The notes: generated from the letters alone by a model not told the origin. Shown: positions 51,256-60,699, counted from the stretch's first letter. The stretch: DNA of 64,000 nucleotides from Schaedlerella arabinosiphila (GCF_003885045.1 NZ_RHJS01000002.1:4643302-4707301), one strand, 5' to 3'. Translations and numbers: made by a program.

Positions 51256-52656
51256 ATGGAAACAAAGGCGATTACACAAGAAAAAACGAACAAGACACTT
51301 GGCCTGTTCTACAGCTTCGGGGAGGTGGGGTCACAGCTGAGCTGGTATATGATCAATTCCTATCTGACCCTGTTTTATACGGATATCGTAGGACTCTCGG
51401 CCGCGGCGATTTCTTTTATCATGCTGGTGGCAAGGATCTGGGACGCGGCAAACGATCCGATGATGGGCCTTCTGGCAGACCGTACACAGACACGGTGGGG
51501 GAAGTTCCGTCCTTACCTTATGATCGGCCCGCCGTTTCTGGCCGTGTTCAATATCCTGACCTTTACCGTATTTCCGGTGGAAGGTGCCGCGAAGGTTGCG
51601 ATCTGCCTGAGCTGCTATATCGCGACGGGGATGGCCTATACGGTGGTAAACCTGAGCTATTCGGGGCTGCTGAACCGGATCGCAAGAGACTCCCGGGTGC
51701 GTACAAATTATGCGGCGGCAAAAAGTGTGGCAAGCGCCGTGATCAGTATGCTGCTCTCCGCATTTGCGATGCCGGTGATCTTATATTTCAGTACGACCGT
51801 TAACGGGAATGAGAAGGCGGCGGATGCGAGAGGGTACCTCATTGCCGCGGTCATATTATCCGTTCTCATGCTCCCGGCTTTTTGGCTCTGTGCGTGGAGA
51901 TGCAAAGAAACCGTTGTGATCGACGTCCCGGAAAGCAGCGGCGCGAAAGAGAAGAAATCCATCCTCAGATCACTGAAGGTATCCGTGCAGAACAAGATGC
52001 TTCTGATCATCATCCTGAATACATTCATGGGGGCCATGGGAAATATCGCGAGGATGTCTCTGCTGTCCTATTATGTGATCTATGTGGTCGGATCTTATAC
52101 GATGATCGCTCCGATCTATACAACAATGTCCGTATTCCAGCTCATCGGCAGTATGCTGATACCCTATGTGATCCGGCTGACAAGTAAACGGAATATCTGC
52201 ATTCTGATGAATACCGCATCCATCATTTCACTCATTGCGATATTCCTGTTCGGGGCAAAAATACCGGCGGTGATTTTTATATTCAGCGCAGTAATCGGGT
52301 ATTCCAACTCTACGGCCGGCGTAGGGATCGGAATGGTATGCGACTGTATTGAATACGGCGACTGGAAATACGGCATTCGGGACGAGGCGCTTCCTTTTGC
52401 GGTCACAAGCTTTTCCGTAAAGCTTGCAACGGCGATTACAGGCTCCGTGGGTGTTTTGCTGCTGGCGGCAGCAGGCTATGTGGCAGGCGCAGAGCAGTCC
52501 GAAGCCGTAAAAATGGGGATCAATGCGGTAGTAAATCTGATACCCGCGGCCTGCTTTGTGGTCTCTACGATTCCGTTGTTTTTCTATAAGCTGGATGACA
52601 AAATGATGAGGCAGATCGCATCTGATCTGGATGAGAGAAAAATGGCAGGCAAGTAG
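51256..52656 (+). CDS. GPH-family sugar symporter
   Basis: 466 residues, SD AAGGAG. It has twelve TM segments with GPH motifs FYSFGEVGSQLSWYMINSYL, RIWDAANDPMMGLLADRTQTRWGKFRPYL and a C-terminal GDWKYGIRDEALPFAVTSF. It is followed by a GH3 gene after 57 bp and preceded by the AraC-GH39 regulator, so it probably imports a beta-glucoside or xyloside for the GH3 enzyme. Confidence 0.92.
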   Translation: METKAITQEKTNKTLGLFYSFGEVGSQLSWYMINSYLTLFYTDIVGLSAAAISFIMLVARIWDAANDPMMGLLADRTQTRWGKFRPYLMIGPPFLAVFNILTFTVFPVEGAAKVAICLSCYIATGMAYTVVNLSYSGLLNRIARDSRVRTNYAAAKSVASAVISMLLSAFAMPVILYFSTTVNGNEKAADARGYLIAAVILSVLMLPAFWLCAWRCKETVVIDVPESSGAKEKKSILRSLKVSVQNKMLLIIILNTFMGAMGNIARMSLLSYYVIYVVGSYTMIAPIYTTMSVFQLIGSMLIPYVIRLTSKRNICILMNTASIISLIAIFLFGAKIPAVIFIFSAVIGYSNSTAGVGIGMVCDCIEYGDWKYGIRDEALPFAVTSFSVKLATAITGSVGVLLLAAAGYVAGAEQSEAVKMGINAVVNLIPAACFVVSTIPLFFYKLDDKMMRQIASDLDERKMAGK

Positions 52657-52713
52657 AATAAGCCTGGAAAAGAAGGTACATAAAAATGCCGGAAAAGATG
52701 GAGGTTTGACAGA

Positions 52714-55038
52714 ATGGCAGAGAAGAAATGGCAGAAAGAAATCAAAGACGGCTATATCCTGGTCAGAAATGAGGGCGGGAAGGACATCGCATATTCTCCG
52801 GAGTCGGGGGTGAAGCTTCTGGAGGAGGACGGATACCTGTTTAAAAATCTCAGCGGAAGCGGCAGGCTGGAAAAGTATGAGGACTGGAGGCTGCCTGCGG
52901 AGGAACGGGCGGAGGATCTGGCATCCAGGCTCAGTATGGAACAGATCGCCGGGCTGATGCTCTACAGCAGCCATCAGACCGTCACGTCTCCGGGAAGGGG
53001 GGATACCTTTAACCAGCGTTTTGCCGGGACTTATGATGGAAAGCCTTTTGATATGGAACACGGAGATATCACGCAGCTTACGGATCAGCAGAAGGAATTC
53101 CTGGAAACAGACCAGGTCAGGCACATTTTACTGACCACCGTGGAATCGGCAGAGGCGGCTGCGAAATGGAATAATCATATCCAGGAGTTCTGCGAAGGGA
53201 CGGGACTGGGGATTCCAGCCAGCATCAGCTCGGATCCCAGGCACGGCGCGGCTTCCAACGGGGAATTTTTTGTGGGCGCCAGAGGGATGATCTCCCAATG
53301 GCCTTCCCAGCTTGGCCTGGCGGCAACCTTTTGTCCGGAGACGGTAAAACGGTTTGGCGAGATCCTGGCGGATGAATATAGAGGGCTGGGGATCGTGACC
53401 GCGCTTTCTCCGCAGATCGATCTGGCAAGTGAGCCAAGATGGAACCGGTATAACGGGACGTTTGGAGAAGGGACAAAGCTTACGGTGGATCTGGCCAGGG
53501 CCTATGTGGACGGCTGCCAGACAACGGAGGAAAGCCCCGACGGCTGGGGAAGCAGAAGCGTCAATGCCATGGTGAAGCACTGGCCCGGCGGCGGAACCGG
53601 GGAGGGCGGTCGGGATGCTCATTTTTCTTACGGAAAATACGCGGTCTATCCGGGGGAGAATTTTGAAGAGCATTTAAAACCATTTACGGAAGGGGCGTTC
53701 CGTCTGGATGGAAAGACGGGGCAGGCGTCCTCGGTTATGCCCTACTATACCATTTCCTATGGGATTGATAAAAAATACGGGGAAAATGTGGGGAACAGCT
53801 ACAGCAAATATATTGTCCAGGAGCTTTTGCGGGATACCTGCGGATATGACGGCGTTGTCTGTACGGATTGGGGGATCACGGATACCTGTTCGTCGGATGA
53901 GATGATATCCGGGATGAACTGGGGAACCGCACATCTGAGTGTGGAGGAGAGGCATTACAAGGCACTGATGGCGGGCGTGGACCAATTCGGCGGAAATACA
54001 AAAAAGGCGCCGGTGCTTGCGGCATACCGTATGGGCTGTGCTTCGGCAGGGGAAGAGGCGATGCAGGAACGGATGCGCCGGTCGGCAAAACGGATCCTGA
54101 AAAATATTTTCCGGCCCGGGCTGTTTGAGAATCCCTATGTGGATACGGAGGAAAGCAGGCATGTGGTTGGAAACGCGGCTTTTATGGAAGCAGGATTTCA
54201 GGCGCAGAAGGACTCGGTGGTGCTTTTGAAAAATAAAGGGCAGGTTCTGCCGATGAAACCGGGGACGAAGGTATATATCCCGGAATGCCCGGAAACCTGG
54301 CTGTACGGAATGCCCGCGCTGTTTGCGGAAGATCTGCGCGTTCCGGGCCATCCGTGGCTGGAGAAGGCACTGGCCGGCCAGTATTTTACACCGGTCGACA
54401 GCCCGGAGGAGGCCGATGCCGCAATCGTATTTATGGAAAGCCCGAAGCCCATGCTGCCGGGATATTCCCGCGAGAAGGGCTATGTGCCGCTTACGCTGCA
54501 GTACCGTCCCTATACATCGCAGAAGGGGCGGAAGAAAAGCATTGCGGGAGGGGACCCGTTCTGCTATGCGCATCAGGAAGAGGGATTCCGTTCCCGGGGA
54601 AACACTTCCGGAGTATCCAGCGGATACCAGGCTTCGGACAGAGCTTATCTGGGCAAAACGAATACCTGTGCCAATGAAAAGCATCTGGATGTCTTTTTAC
54701 AGACAAAAGAGGCGATGGGAGAGAAGCCTGTCATTGCGGTTGTGGATACGTCGGGGCCGATGGTCGTAAGCGAATTTGAGCCTCTTGCGGATGCTGTTTT
54801 GATGGGATTTGAGATCCAGAAGCAGGCGTATCTTGAGGTGATCACAGGAAGGCATACCCCTTCCGGGCTTCTTCCGTTTCAAATCCCCGCGGATATGGAT
54901 ACGGTAGAAGAGCAGCAGGAAGATGTTCCGCGGGATGTCAGATGCTATGAGGATACATGCGGTCATAAGTATGATTTTGCGTATGGGATGGATTTTTCAC
55001 AGGTAATCGAAGACGAAAGAGTAAGGAGATATCGATAA
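52714..55038 (+). CDS. Glycoside hydrolase family 3 protein (beta-glucosidase/xylosidase type)
   Basis: 774 residues; cytoplasmic, no signal peptide; SD ATGGAGGT. Domain 1 (~75-480) holds NAMVKHWPGGGTGEGGRDAHF (substrate-binding KHWPG/GRDxH) and nucleophile Asp386 in GYDGVVCTDWGI. Domain 2 (~495-720) contains KDSVVLLKNKGQVLP. The C-terminal fibronectin-like domain is short. It hydrolyses the disaccharide brought in by the neighbouring symporter; exact specificity unknown. Confidence 0.92.
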   Translation: MAEKKWQKEIKDGYILVRNEGGKDIAYSPESGVKLLEEDGYLFKNLSGSGRLEKYEDWRLPAEERAEDLASRLSMEQIAGLMLYSSHQTVTSPGRGDTFNQRFAGTYDGKPFDMEHGDITQLTDQQKEFLETDQVRHILLTTVESAEAAAKWNNHIQEFCEGTGLGIPASISSDPRHGAASNGEFFVGARGMISQWPSQLGLAATFCPETVKRFGEILADEYRGLGIVTALSPQIDLASEPRWNRYNGTFGEGTKLTVDLARAYVDGCQTTEESPDGWGSRSVNAMVKHWPGGGTGEGGRDAHFSYGKYAVYPGENFEEHLKPFTEGAFRLDGKTGQASSVMPYYTISYGIDKKYGENVGNSYSKYIVQELLRDTCGYDGVVCTDWGITDTCSSDEMISGMNWGTAHLSVEERHYKALMAGVDQFGGNTKKAPVLAAYRMGCASAGEEAMQERMRRSAKRILKNIFRPGLFENPYVDTEESRHVVGNAAFMEAGFQAQKDSVVLLKNKGQVLPMKPGTKVYIPECPETWLYGMPALFAEDLRVPGHPWLEKALAGQYFTPVDSPEEADAAIVFMESPKPMLPGYSREKGYVPLTLQYRPYTSQKGRKKSIAGGDPFCYAHQEEGFRSRGNTSGVSSGYQASDRAYLGKTNTCANEKHLDVFLQTKEAMGEKPVIAVVDTSGPMVVSEFEPLADAVLMGFEIQKQAYLEVITGRHTPSGLLPFQIPADMDTVEEQQEDVPRDVRCYEDTCGHKYDFAYGMDFSQVIEDERVRRYR

Positions 55039-55806
55039 GTCTAAAATCCAGAAAACAGGCAGCAGGAACCGAAAAAAGCTTGAGACTGCCGCCTGTTTTC
55101 TTCTGACTGAGCAATTGCTGTCTATGGATGCGCCTGTCTGTTCCTATACATACGATTATAACCGCAAAACATTGAGTACCGGGATCCATGTTCCAATGTA
55201 TTTTGATTTGTTATCGGCATATTCAAATATATCTGCGAGAGTTTCGGCATTTGAAGAATTTCATTCTGAGCATTAATACTGCACTCGTCATACCGATTGC
55301 AGTATAGTTCAGAGACAGACAATGGGGGGGATATATGGACACAATGATATTCCACTACAGATTACGGACATAACTGCAGTAACATATAAAGCGGCTATAT
55401 ATAAAAACCTTGTCCATACTTCGACTATTAATGCCGCCCATAATCTCACCTCCGATTATAAGAGTGTGCTCTCGAAAACTCAAAGTCCTTATTTTTCCAG
55501 GGGCTGTTGCACTAATATAGTGCTTCAGTCCTATTTTTAATAAAAAATTTTCTTTATCTACATATAAAAAATAGAGCCAGATACTTGTAAAATCTGGCTC
55601 CTGTTGTAAAATAAAAATTATGCGAATTAATACTTTTATTTTACATAAAGATTATACTCGTTTTCCTCAAAATTATCAACTGGTTCTTCCACTGGATATT
55701 GAACATTTGATTCCAGAGTGTTACAGTTCACGGCCTGTTAATAGGCGGATTCCTTGAGGGACATCCTCCGTAGGAGGCATGTCCGCTCGATCAGTCAAAA
55801 TCTATT
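55039..55806. other. Gene-poor interval with mobile-element remnants
   Basis: The sequence at ~55500-55525 (GGGGCTGTTGCACTAATATA and the following GTGC) looks like an IS1182/IS6-type terminal repeat; a perfect hairpin GAGCCAGAT (55574-55582)/ATCTGGCTC (55592-55600) follows. An open frame of 72 codons (55322-55540) ends in this IS-like tail and is not supported. No intact gene is seen here. Confidence 0.45.
55720..55788 (+). repeat. REP-like repeat with second hairpin
   Basis: GTTACAGTTCACGGCC starts at 55720; GGACATCCTCC/GGAGGCATGTCC (55759-55784) forms a second stem. It lies just beyond the 3' end of sdaAA. Confidence 0.65.
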
Positions 55807-56688
55807 TCAACTATGCAAATGGCATTTCCCAGCTGCCGCACAGGCAGAAGGAGCCGCCGCACATCCTCCCAGGGCGGTTTCGCGGTATTCCGGGGGAAGC
55901 CGTCTGCCGGCGTTGTACATGGCGCCCAGCATTTCGTCAAAAGGAATCAACTGTCTGACTCCGCTCAATGCCAGTTCTGCCGCGGTCAGCGCATTGGCTG
56001 CGCCGATGGCATTCCGGTTCTGGCAGGGGTATTCCACCAAGCCGCCTACCGGATCGCAGACCAACCCCAGGAGATTCATCAGCGCGGTGGATGCGCTTTC
56101 CAGGCACTGCCGGGGGCTGCCGCCCATGAGTTCTACCGCTGCGGAAGCAGCCATGGCAGAGGCCACGCCCACCTCGGCCTGGCAGCCTCCAACCGCTCCG
56201 GCGACGGTAGCATTTCTCATGGCCAGATAGCCGATGGCGCTGGCATTGTACAGCGGGGGAAGTAGCTCTTCGTCGGAGAAACCGTGTGCATCCTTTAATG
56301 ACAGCAGGACGCCGGGCACCACCCCTGAGGAGCCTGCGGTGGGCGCAGCCACGATCAGCCCCATGGAGCTGTTCACTTCCAGCACTGCCATGGCGTAGGC
56401 AATGGCCCCGGACACCAGGCTGCCGCAGAGGGAATTTCCCTCCTTCCGCCGGCGGTTCACCAGCCTGGCTTCACCGCCGATTAACCCGCCCATAGAAGGA
56501 CGGGGATTCTCAAGAGGCTCGTTGACTGCCTGCTTCATGATCTCAAGTACCCGGTTCATCCGACTGGTAAGTTCCTGATCCGTAACCTCCGTCAAAAGGC
56601 GTTCGCGGTTTTTCATGGCCTCAGACACAGGAATCCGGTTCGTTTCGCAAATCGAAAGCAGCTCTGCCGCATTTTTAAAATCCATCAT
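55807..56688 (-). CDS. sdaAA: L-serine dehydratase, iron-sulfur, alpha subunit
   Basis: 293 residues. Hallmarks are SMGLIVAAPTAGSSGVVPG, NATVAGAVGGCQAEVGVASAMA, and the 4Fe-4S cysteines in GLVCDPVGGLVEYPCQNRN. It deaminates L-serine to pyruvate and ammonia with the beta subunit encoded directly upstream (1-bp gap). The two-subunit Fe-S type is characteristic of Clostridia. Confidence 0.95.
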   Translation of the reverse strand: MMDFKNAAELLSICETNRIPVSEAMKNRERLLTEVTDQELTSRMNRVLEIMKQAVNEPLENPRPSMGGLIGGEARLVNRRRKEGNSLCGSLVSGAIAYAMAVLEVNSSMGLIVAAPTAGSSGVVPGVLLSLKDAHGFSDEELLPPLYNASAIGYLAMRNATVAGAVGGCQAEVGVASAMAASAAVELMGGSPRQCLESASTALMNLLGLVCDPVGGLVEYPCQNRNAIGAANALTAAELALSGVRQLIPFDEMLGAMYNAGRRLPPEYRETALGGCAAAPSACAAAGKCHLHS

Positions 56689-56689
56689 T

Positions 56690-57370
56690 TTATCCCTCCC
56701 TTATCTGAATCAGCATGACATGCTCTACATCCTGCTCCAGCAGGATTTTTTCCTTTGTGTGCTCCGGAAGCTTTCCGTCAAATTCCACAATACTGTATGC
56801 CTTGTCCCCCTTTGACTCCCGGAACAGCCTCATAAAAGCAATGTTGATTTCCGCCTGGCTTAAGCAGCTTGTGATATGGGCCGCCATACCGATCCGATCC
56901 TTGTGGACTACGATCAGGGTATTGCACTCGCCGGAAAAATCAACGTCAATCCCATTGATCCGCGCGATCCGGATCTTTCCGCCTCCGACGGACTCGCCCC
57001 GCATGGAAACAGTCTTTCCGGTAATGCCCGTCAGATCAATGTCTACCGTATTGGGATGAACCTCGGTCTCTGTTTCATTGCAGGAAAAGCGCCAGGTGAG
57101 ATTTTGCTCCTTTGCCAGCTCATAAGCGCGGGGAATCCGCACATCATCGGTAGAACATCCCATCACGCCTGCCAGCAGTGCGCGGTCTGTGCCGTGCCCC
57201 TTGTAAGTCCTGGCAAAAGAGCCATACAGAACAAATTCTGCCCGGGCGGCAGGCTCTCCCAGCATTTTCCTGGCCATAAGGGCGATGGAGCAGGCGCCTG
57301 CCGTATGAGAACTGGAAGGCCCCACCATGTTGGGCCCTAATACGTCAAAAATACTGATAAATTCCATCAA
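56690..57370 (-). CDS. sdaAB: L-serine dehydratase, iron-sulfur, beta subunit
   Basis: 226 residues. MEFISIFDVLGPNMVGPSSSHTAGA is the conserved start; KGHGTDRALLAGVMGC follows. The C-terminal ACT-like part (NTLIVVHKDRIGMAAHITSCL) probably binds serine or senses the ligand. Divergent from the LysR gene with 142 bp between; 1 bp before sdaAA, so translationally coupled. Confidence 0.95.
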   Translation of the reverse strand: MMEFISIFDVLGPNMVGPSSSHTAGACSIALMARKMLGEPAARAEFVLYGSFARTYKGHGTDRALLAGVMGCSTDDVRIPRAYELAKEQNLTWRFSCNETETEVHPNTVDIDLTGITGKTVSMRGESVGGGKIRIARINGIDVDFSGECNTLIVVHKDRIGMAAHITSCLSQAEINIAFMRLFRESKGDKAYSIVEFDGKLPEHTKEKILLEQDVEHVMLIQIREG

Positions 57371-57402
57371 GTTTTCCTCTTTTCATAAAGTATTTCCATT
57401 GG

Positions 57403-57426
57403 TTACAATTCACAGTGAATGGTAAT
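57403..57426. promoter_or_regulatory. Palindrome in the sda-lysR divergent region
   Basis: ATTCACAGTGAAT (57408-57420) is a perfect palindrome, extended by TTAC/GTAA on each side. It could be the LysR binding site. It also resembles the REP half-site GTTACAGTTCAC, so repeat origin is possible. Confidence 0.5.
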
Positions 57427-57512
57427 TTTTATTGTACCCACAAAACAGAAATAAATCAAATTCATAGATTTTATGATATAATTGAATTAAATTCATAAGA
57501 AGGAGGCGGAAC

Positions 57513-58214
57513 GTGGAATTTCGACAATTAAACACATTTGTTACGGCGGCGCAGACAGAGAGTTTTTCCAGGGCTGCTCAGATTCTGGGATACTCCCAGT
57601 CCGCGGTGACCGTACAGATCAAGCTTCTGGAAGAAGAACTGGGGGTAAAGCTGTTTGACCGCCTTGGAAAGAGGATTTCCCTGACAGGCGAGGGACAGAA
57701 GCTGCTGAAACAGAGCCGGCAGATCTTAAAGGAGGTCAGCCAGGCAAAAGAAACGGCCGGGCAGGAGGGCGAGCTCTGCAGCCCTCTCCACATCGGGACA
57801 GTGGAATCCCTGTGCTCTGCAAAGCTTCCGGTCGTGCTGAACTACTTTCGCGCCTGCCACCCCCGGGTGCGCGTCAAGGTTACAACCGCACCGCCTGCCA
57901 GGCTCTATGAGATGCTGGAACAAAATCTATTGGATCTGATCTATCTTCTGGAAGCGCACAATCTGTCGCTGGCCCCCGCATTGGAGATCAGCAGCACTGA
58001 TTTTATCATCCGGCATCTGAAAGAAAACGGCGGGATCTCGTATCTGCCCTATTTTGCCGTGGAGGAAAGTGTCGGGAAAGGAGAACTGATGGTGCTGGAG
58101 GTCAAAGAGCTGCAGGTTCGGATGTACCAGCAGATTTTCTTCCACAAAAGCAAATGGAAGACCCGGGAAATGGATGCGTTTATAAAAAAGGCCGGTGAGA
58201 TTTCAGGGAAATAA
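57513..58214 (+). CDS. LysR-type regulator with an internal ~60-residue deletion
   Basis: 233 residues, where LysR proteins normally have about 295. The HTH (FVTAAQTESFSRAAQILGYSQSAVTVQIKLLEEELG) and start of the effector domain (LHIGTVESLCSAKLPVVLNYF...LDLIYLLE) are normal. The sequence then jumps to LSLAPALEISSTDFIIRHLKENGGISYLPYFAV, which belongs about 60 residues further on. Effector subdomain II is thus largely missing, in frame. It still binds DNA in principle, but ligand response is doubtful. Divergent position suggests sdaAB-sdaAA as target. Confidence 0.85.
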   Translation: MEFRQLNTFVTAAQTESFSRAAQILGYSQSAVTVQIKLLEEELGVKLFDRLGKRISLTGEGQKLLKQSRQILKEVSQAKETAGQEGELCSPLHIGTVESLCSAKLPVVLNYFRACHPRVRVKVTTAPPARLYEMLEQNLLDLIYLLEAHNLSLAPALEISSTDFIIRHLKENGGISYLPYFAVEESVGKGELMVLEVKELQVRMYQQIFFHKSKWKTREMDAFIKKAGEISGK

Positions 58215-58229
58215 CAAAAAAGTCCAGTA

Positions 58230-58290
58230 GTTACAGTTCACACGGTGGCGTGCACTTGCTGCACGGCATCCGGCCAGTAAAAATGATCCA
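58230..58290 (+). repeat. REP-like repeat
   Basis: GTTACAGTTCACACGGTGGC then GTGCACTTGCTGCACGGCAT: half-site followed by GTGCA/TGCAC inner palindrome. Confidence 0.7.
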
Positions 58291-58329
58291 GAAGATCTTT
58301 TTATTTTATCTTGGTTTCTACAGAAAATT

Positions 58330-58530
58330 ATGCTAAAATAGGAAAAAGCATATTTTCTAAAAGTTCCATTATTTCGGAATTTTGGATTCCGTTATATCTC
58401 AGACATATCAATACAAGGGATTTCATCCCCTGTCCTTTCAGAAAATTCGTGCTTTTATCCAGATAAGCAGGAGGTTTTCTGAAAAGGAAGCAGAAAATCT
58501 CCTGAAAAAAACAGAATAAGGAGGTTTTCT
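58330..58530 (+). promoter_or_regulatory. Conserved leader of copy B with decoy SD
   Basis: Segments: decoy CAGGAGGTTTTCTG (58468-58481), anti-SD CAGAAAATCTCCTG (58491-58504), true SD AGGAGGTTTTCT (58519-58530) directly before ATG 58531. The anti-SD pairs with the decoy over 14 bp (one G-U) or with the true SD over about 12 bp. Upstream: CGGAAT/ATTCCG hairpin and GGGAT/ATCCC hairpin. Nearly identical to the leader of copy A. Confidence 0.6.
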
Positions 58531-59505
58531 ATGAAGCAGAAGAAAAAAGAAACTGATGCGACTTACTGGCACCCTGCATTTTATGCCGGAATCCAGATTG
58601 AACTGGAAGAGGACGCGGACAACCTGGTGTTTGAAAATGAGCACCAATTGGGGACAAAACCGATGGAGATTGATGTGCTGATCATCAAAAAAGAGACGGA
58701 CAGGCCCGTGAAGAAAAATATCGGAAGGATCTTCAAAAAGCATAATATCATCGAATATAAAAGTCCCGATGATTCTCTCAATGTGGATGATTTTTACAAG
58801 GTCTACGGATACACCTGCTTTTATAAAGCAGATGCCCGGTATGTAAACAGCATTCCCGCGGACGAGCTGACCATCACTTTTGTGGCGGAAAAATATCCCC
58901 GGAAGCTGATCGAGCATTTGAAGAGCGTCAAAAAATATCGGGTCGAAGAAAAAGAAAAGGGAATTTATTATGTGTACGGAGATCTGATTCCCATCCAGAT
59001 CCTGATCACGAAAAAATTATCCGCAGAGGAAAATCTCTGGCTGAAAAGTCTTACCAATAAGCTGAATGAGACTGCGGCAGCCGAGAAGCTGATCGAGAAC
59101 TATATGGATCATAAAGAAAGCAGCCTGCATCGGTCGATGATCGAGACGATCATGCGTGCAAATCAGAAATTATTTCAGGAGGTAAATGGTATGAGCGATA
59201 TTTTTATGGAAATCGTACAGGAGAAATTTGATCGGAAGCTGAAGGAAGAAGTGGATAAAGCTGTGGATAAAGCTGTGGATAAAGCTGTGGATAAAGCTGT
59301 GGATAAAGCCGTAAAAGAAAAACTAACCGAACGAATTTCCCTGATTCGGAAAAAATGTGCCAGAAATAAATCGCTTGCCCGTATCGCCGACGATCTGGAG
59401 ACGGATACAGATGAAATACGTTCCCTCTATGAAGTCATTTCTAAGAACCCTGAAAAAACAGTGGAAGAACTATATCAGATCATTTACGGGAAAGCGCAGA
59501 AATAG
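58531..59505 (+). CDS. PD-(D/E)XK nuclease-like protein, copy B
   Basis: 324 residues, paralogue of 47235-48164. The core EIDVLIIKKE...IIEYKSPDDSLNVDDFYKVYGY is retained. It differs by a tandem VDKA repeat (about residues 241-260, encoded by five 12-bp units at 59251-59310) in the C-terminal coiled-coil region, where copy A has EKATVENT. The C-terminal helical part KLTERISLIRKKCARNKSLARIADDLETDTDEI looks like a HTH-like or adapter segment. Function unknown; nuclease activity inferred only. A terminator follows. Confidence 0.65.
   Translation: MKQKKKETDATYWHPAFYAGIQIELEEDADNLVFENEHQLGTKPMEIDVLIIKKETDRPVKKNIGRIFKKHNIIEYKSPDDSLNVDDFYKVYGYTCFYKADARYVNSIPADELTITFVAEKYPRKLIEHLKSVKKYRVEEKEKGIYYVYGDLIPIQILITKKLSAEENLWLKSLTNKLNETAAAEKLIENYMDHKESSLHRSMIETIMRANQKLFQEVNGMSDIFMEIVQEKFDRKLKEEVDKAVDKAVDKAVDKAVDKAVKEKLTERISLIRKKCARNKSLARIADDLETDTDEIRSLYEVISKNPEKTVEELYQIIYGKAQK
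59251..59310 (+). repeat. Five 12-bp in-frame repeats (VDKA)n
   Basis: Five consecutive copies of GTGGATAAAGCT (last one GCC). Coding length changes by 4 residues per unit, so slippage would keep the frame. Confidence 0.9.
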
Positions 59506-59511
59506 CTCTGA

Positions 59512-59541
59512 AAAAGGCACGCGTCCTATTGCGTGCCTTTT
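59512..59541 (+). terminator. Terminator of copy B
   Basis: AAAAGGCACGC pairs with GCGTGCCTTTT; the following TCTATTT is A/T-rich. Confidence 0.85.
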
Positions 59542-59611
59542 CTATTTATGGTAGTATTGTTATAAGCATTCAATCAACCGGCAAAGGAACAGGCAGAAGG
59601 GGGAGGGAACC

Positions 59612-60631
59612 ATGGCGGTAACAATACAGCAGATCGCGGAGCGCGCGGGCGTCTCGCGGGGGACGGTGGACCGGGCGCTGAACAACCGGGGGCGGATCAG
59701 CCCGGAGGTGGCGGAGAATATACGGAAAATAGCGAATGAGATGGGCTACATCCCAAAGGAGCGCAAAAAAAGGGCACGGGGAAAAATCAGGATCGGAGTG
59801 GTGACCCAATTGGCCAAATCCTCCTTCATGCTGGAGATCAACCGGGGCATCCGGCAGGCAAAGGAGGAGCTGGAGGAACGGGGGATCGAGCTGCTGATCA
59901 AAGAAGGGCTGTCGGTAGACGAGGAGGAACAGCTCCGCATGATTGACGAGCTGGCGGAGGAAGGAATCCAGGGGCTGGCGCTGATGCCCGTGGACAGCCC
60001 CCGGATTCGGAACCGGGTGGATCAGTTGGCTGAGGCGGAGCAGCTCCCTATCGTAACCTTCAATTCAGATCTTGCAGGAGCGAAGCGCGTCTGCTTCGTG
60101 GGAATGGATAACCGCAAAAGCGGGCGCACCGCAGCGGGACTTATGGGGATGCTGACCGGAGGGACGGGAAGGATACTTGTTGTCACCGGATTTTTCAGCA
60201 ACAATGTCAACAGTAACCGGGTAGACGGATTTCTGGAAGAAGTGAAAAAGTCGTATCCCGGCCTGGAGCTTGCGGGAGTCCAGGGAAGCTTCGACGATAC
60301 GGACGAGATGGAGCGGATCATAATCAATACGATGCGGAATGTACCCGGCATAAACGGGCTTTTTGTGGTGTCCGGAGGGCAGGCGGGGATCAGAAATGCA
60401 TTTGAAAAGCTGAAGCCCGAGTGCAGGCCCAGCACGATCATCTATGACCTGACGCCGAAGAATAAACGTCTGCTGGAATCAGACGTGGCAGATTTTCTGA
60501 TCGACCAGAACGGATATGTCCAGGGGTATGAGCCGCCGCTCATCCTTGCGGATATCCTGCAGAAGAACCGGATGCCAGAGCAGGAATACCGGTATACGGA
60601 TATTGATATCAAAACGAAGTATAATCTGTGA
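59612..60631 (+). CDS. LacI-family transcriptional regulator with ribose-binding-like sensor
   Basis: 339 residues. HTH TIQQIAERAGVSRGTVDRALN, hinge GYIPKERKKRARGK (the KERKKR variant without the usual YxPN), then a type 1 periplasmic-binding-protein fold (IRIGVVTQLAKSSFMLEINRGI, GLALMPVDSP, GRILVVTGFFSNNVN). Sensor resembles ABC sugar-binding proteins, close to the RbsR/XylR sort. No sugar operon is adjacent in the window, so the target is unknown or distal. Confidence 0.88.
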   Translation: MAVTIQQIAERAGVSRGTVDRALNNRGRISPEVAENIRKIANEMGYIPKERKKRARGKIRIGVVTQLAKSSFMLEINRGIRQAKEELEERGIELLIKEGLSVDEEEQLRMIDELAEEGIQGLALMPVDSPRIRNRVDQLAEAEQLPIVTFNSDLAGAKRVCFVGMDNRKSGRTAAGLMGMLTGGTGRILVVTGFFSNNVNSNRVDGFLEEVKKSYPGLELAGVQGSFDDTDEMERIIINTMRNVPGINGLFVVSGGQAGIRNAFEKLKPECRPSTIIYDLTPKNKRLLESDVADFLIDQNGYVQGYEPPLILADILQKNRMPEQEYRYTDIDIKTKYNL

Positions 60632-60639
60632 GCACCCGG

Positions 60640-60699
60640 TCAGGGGGTGAACAGTAATCCAGTCGTTACAGTTCACACGGCGTCGTGCACCCTATATGC
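60640..60699 (+). repeat. REP-like palindrome copy
   Basis: GTGAACAGTAA, 8-bp gap, then TTACAGTTCAC, an inverted pair with one mismatch, followed by ACGGCGTCGTGCACCC. Confidence 0.75.

Noticed and set aside
55322..55540. 72-codon ORF
   Set aside because: No SD, and its 3' part runs into an IS-end-like sequence.
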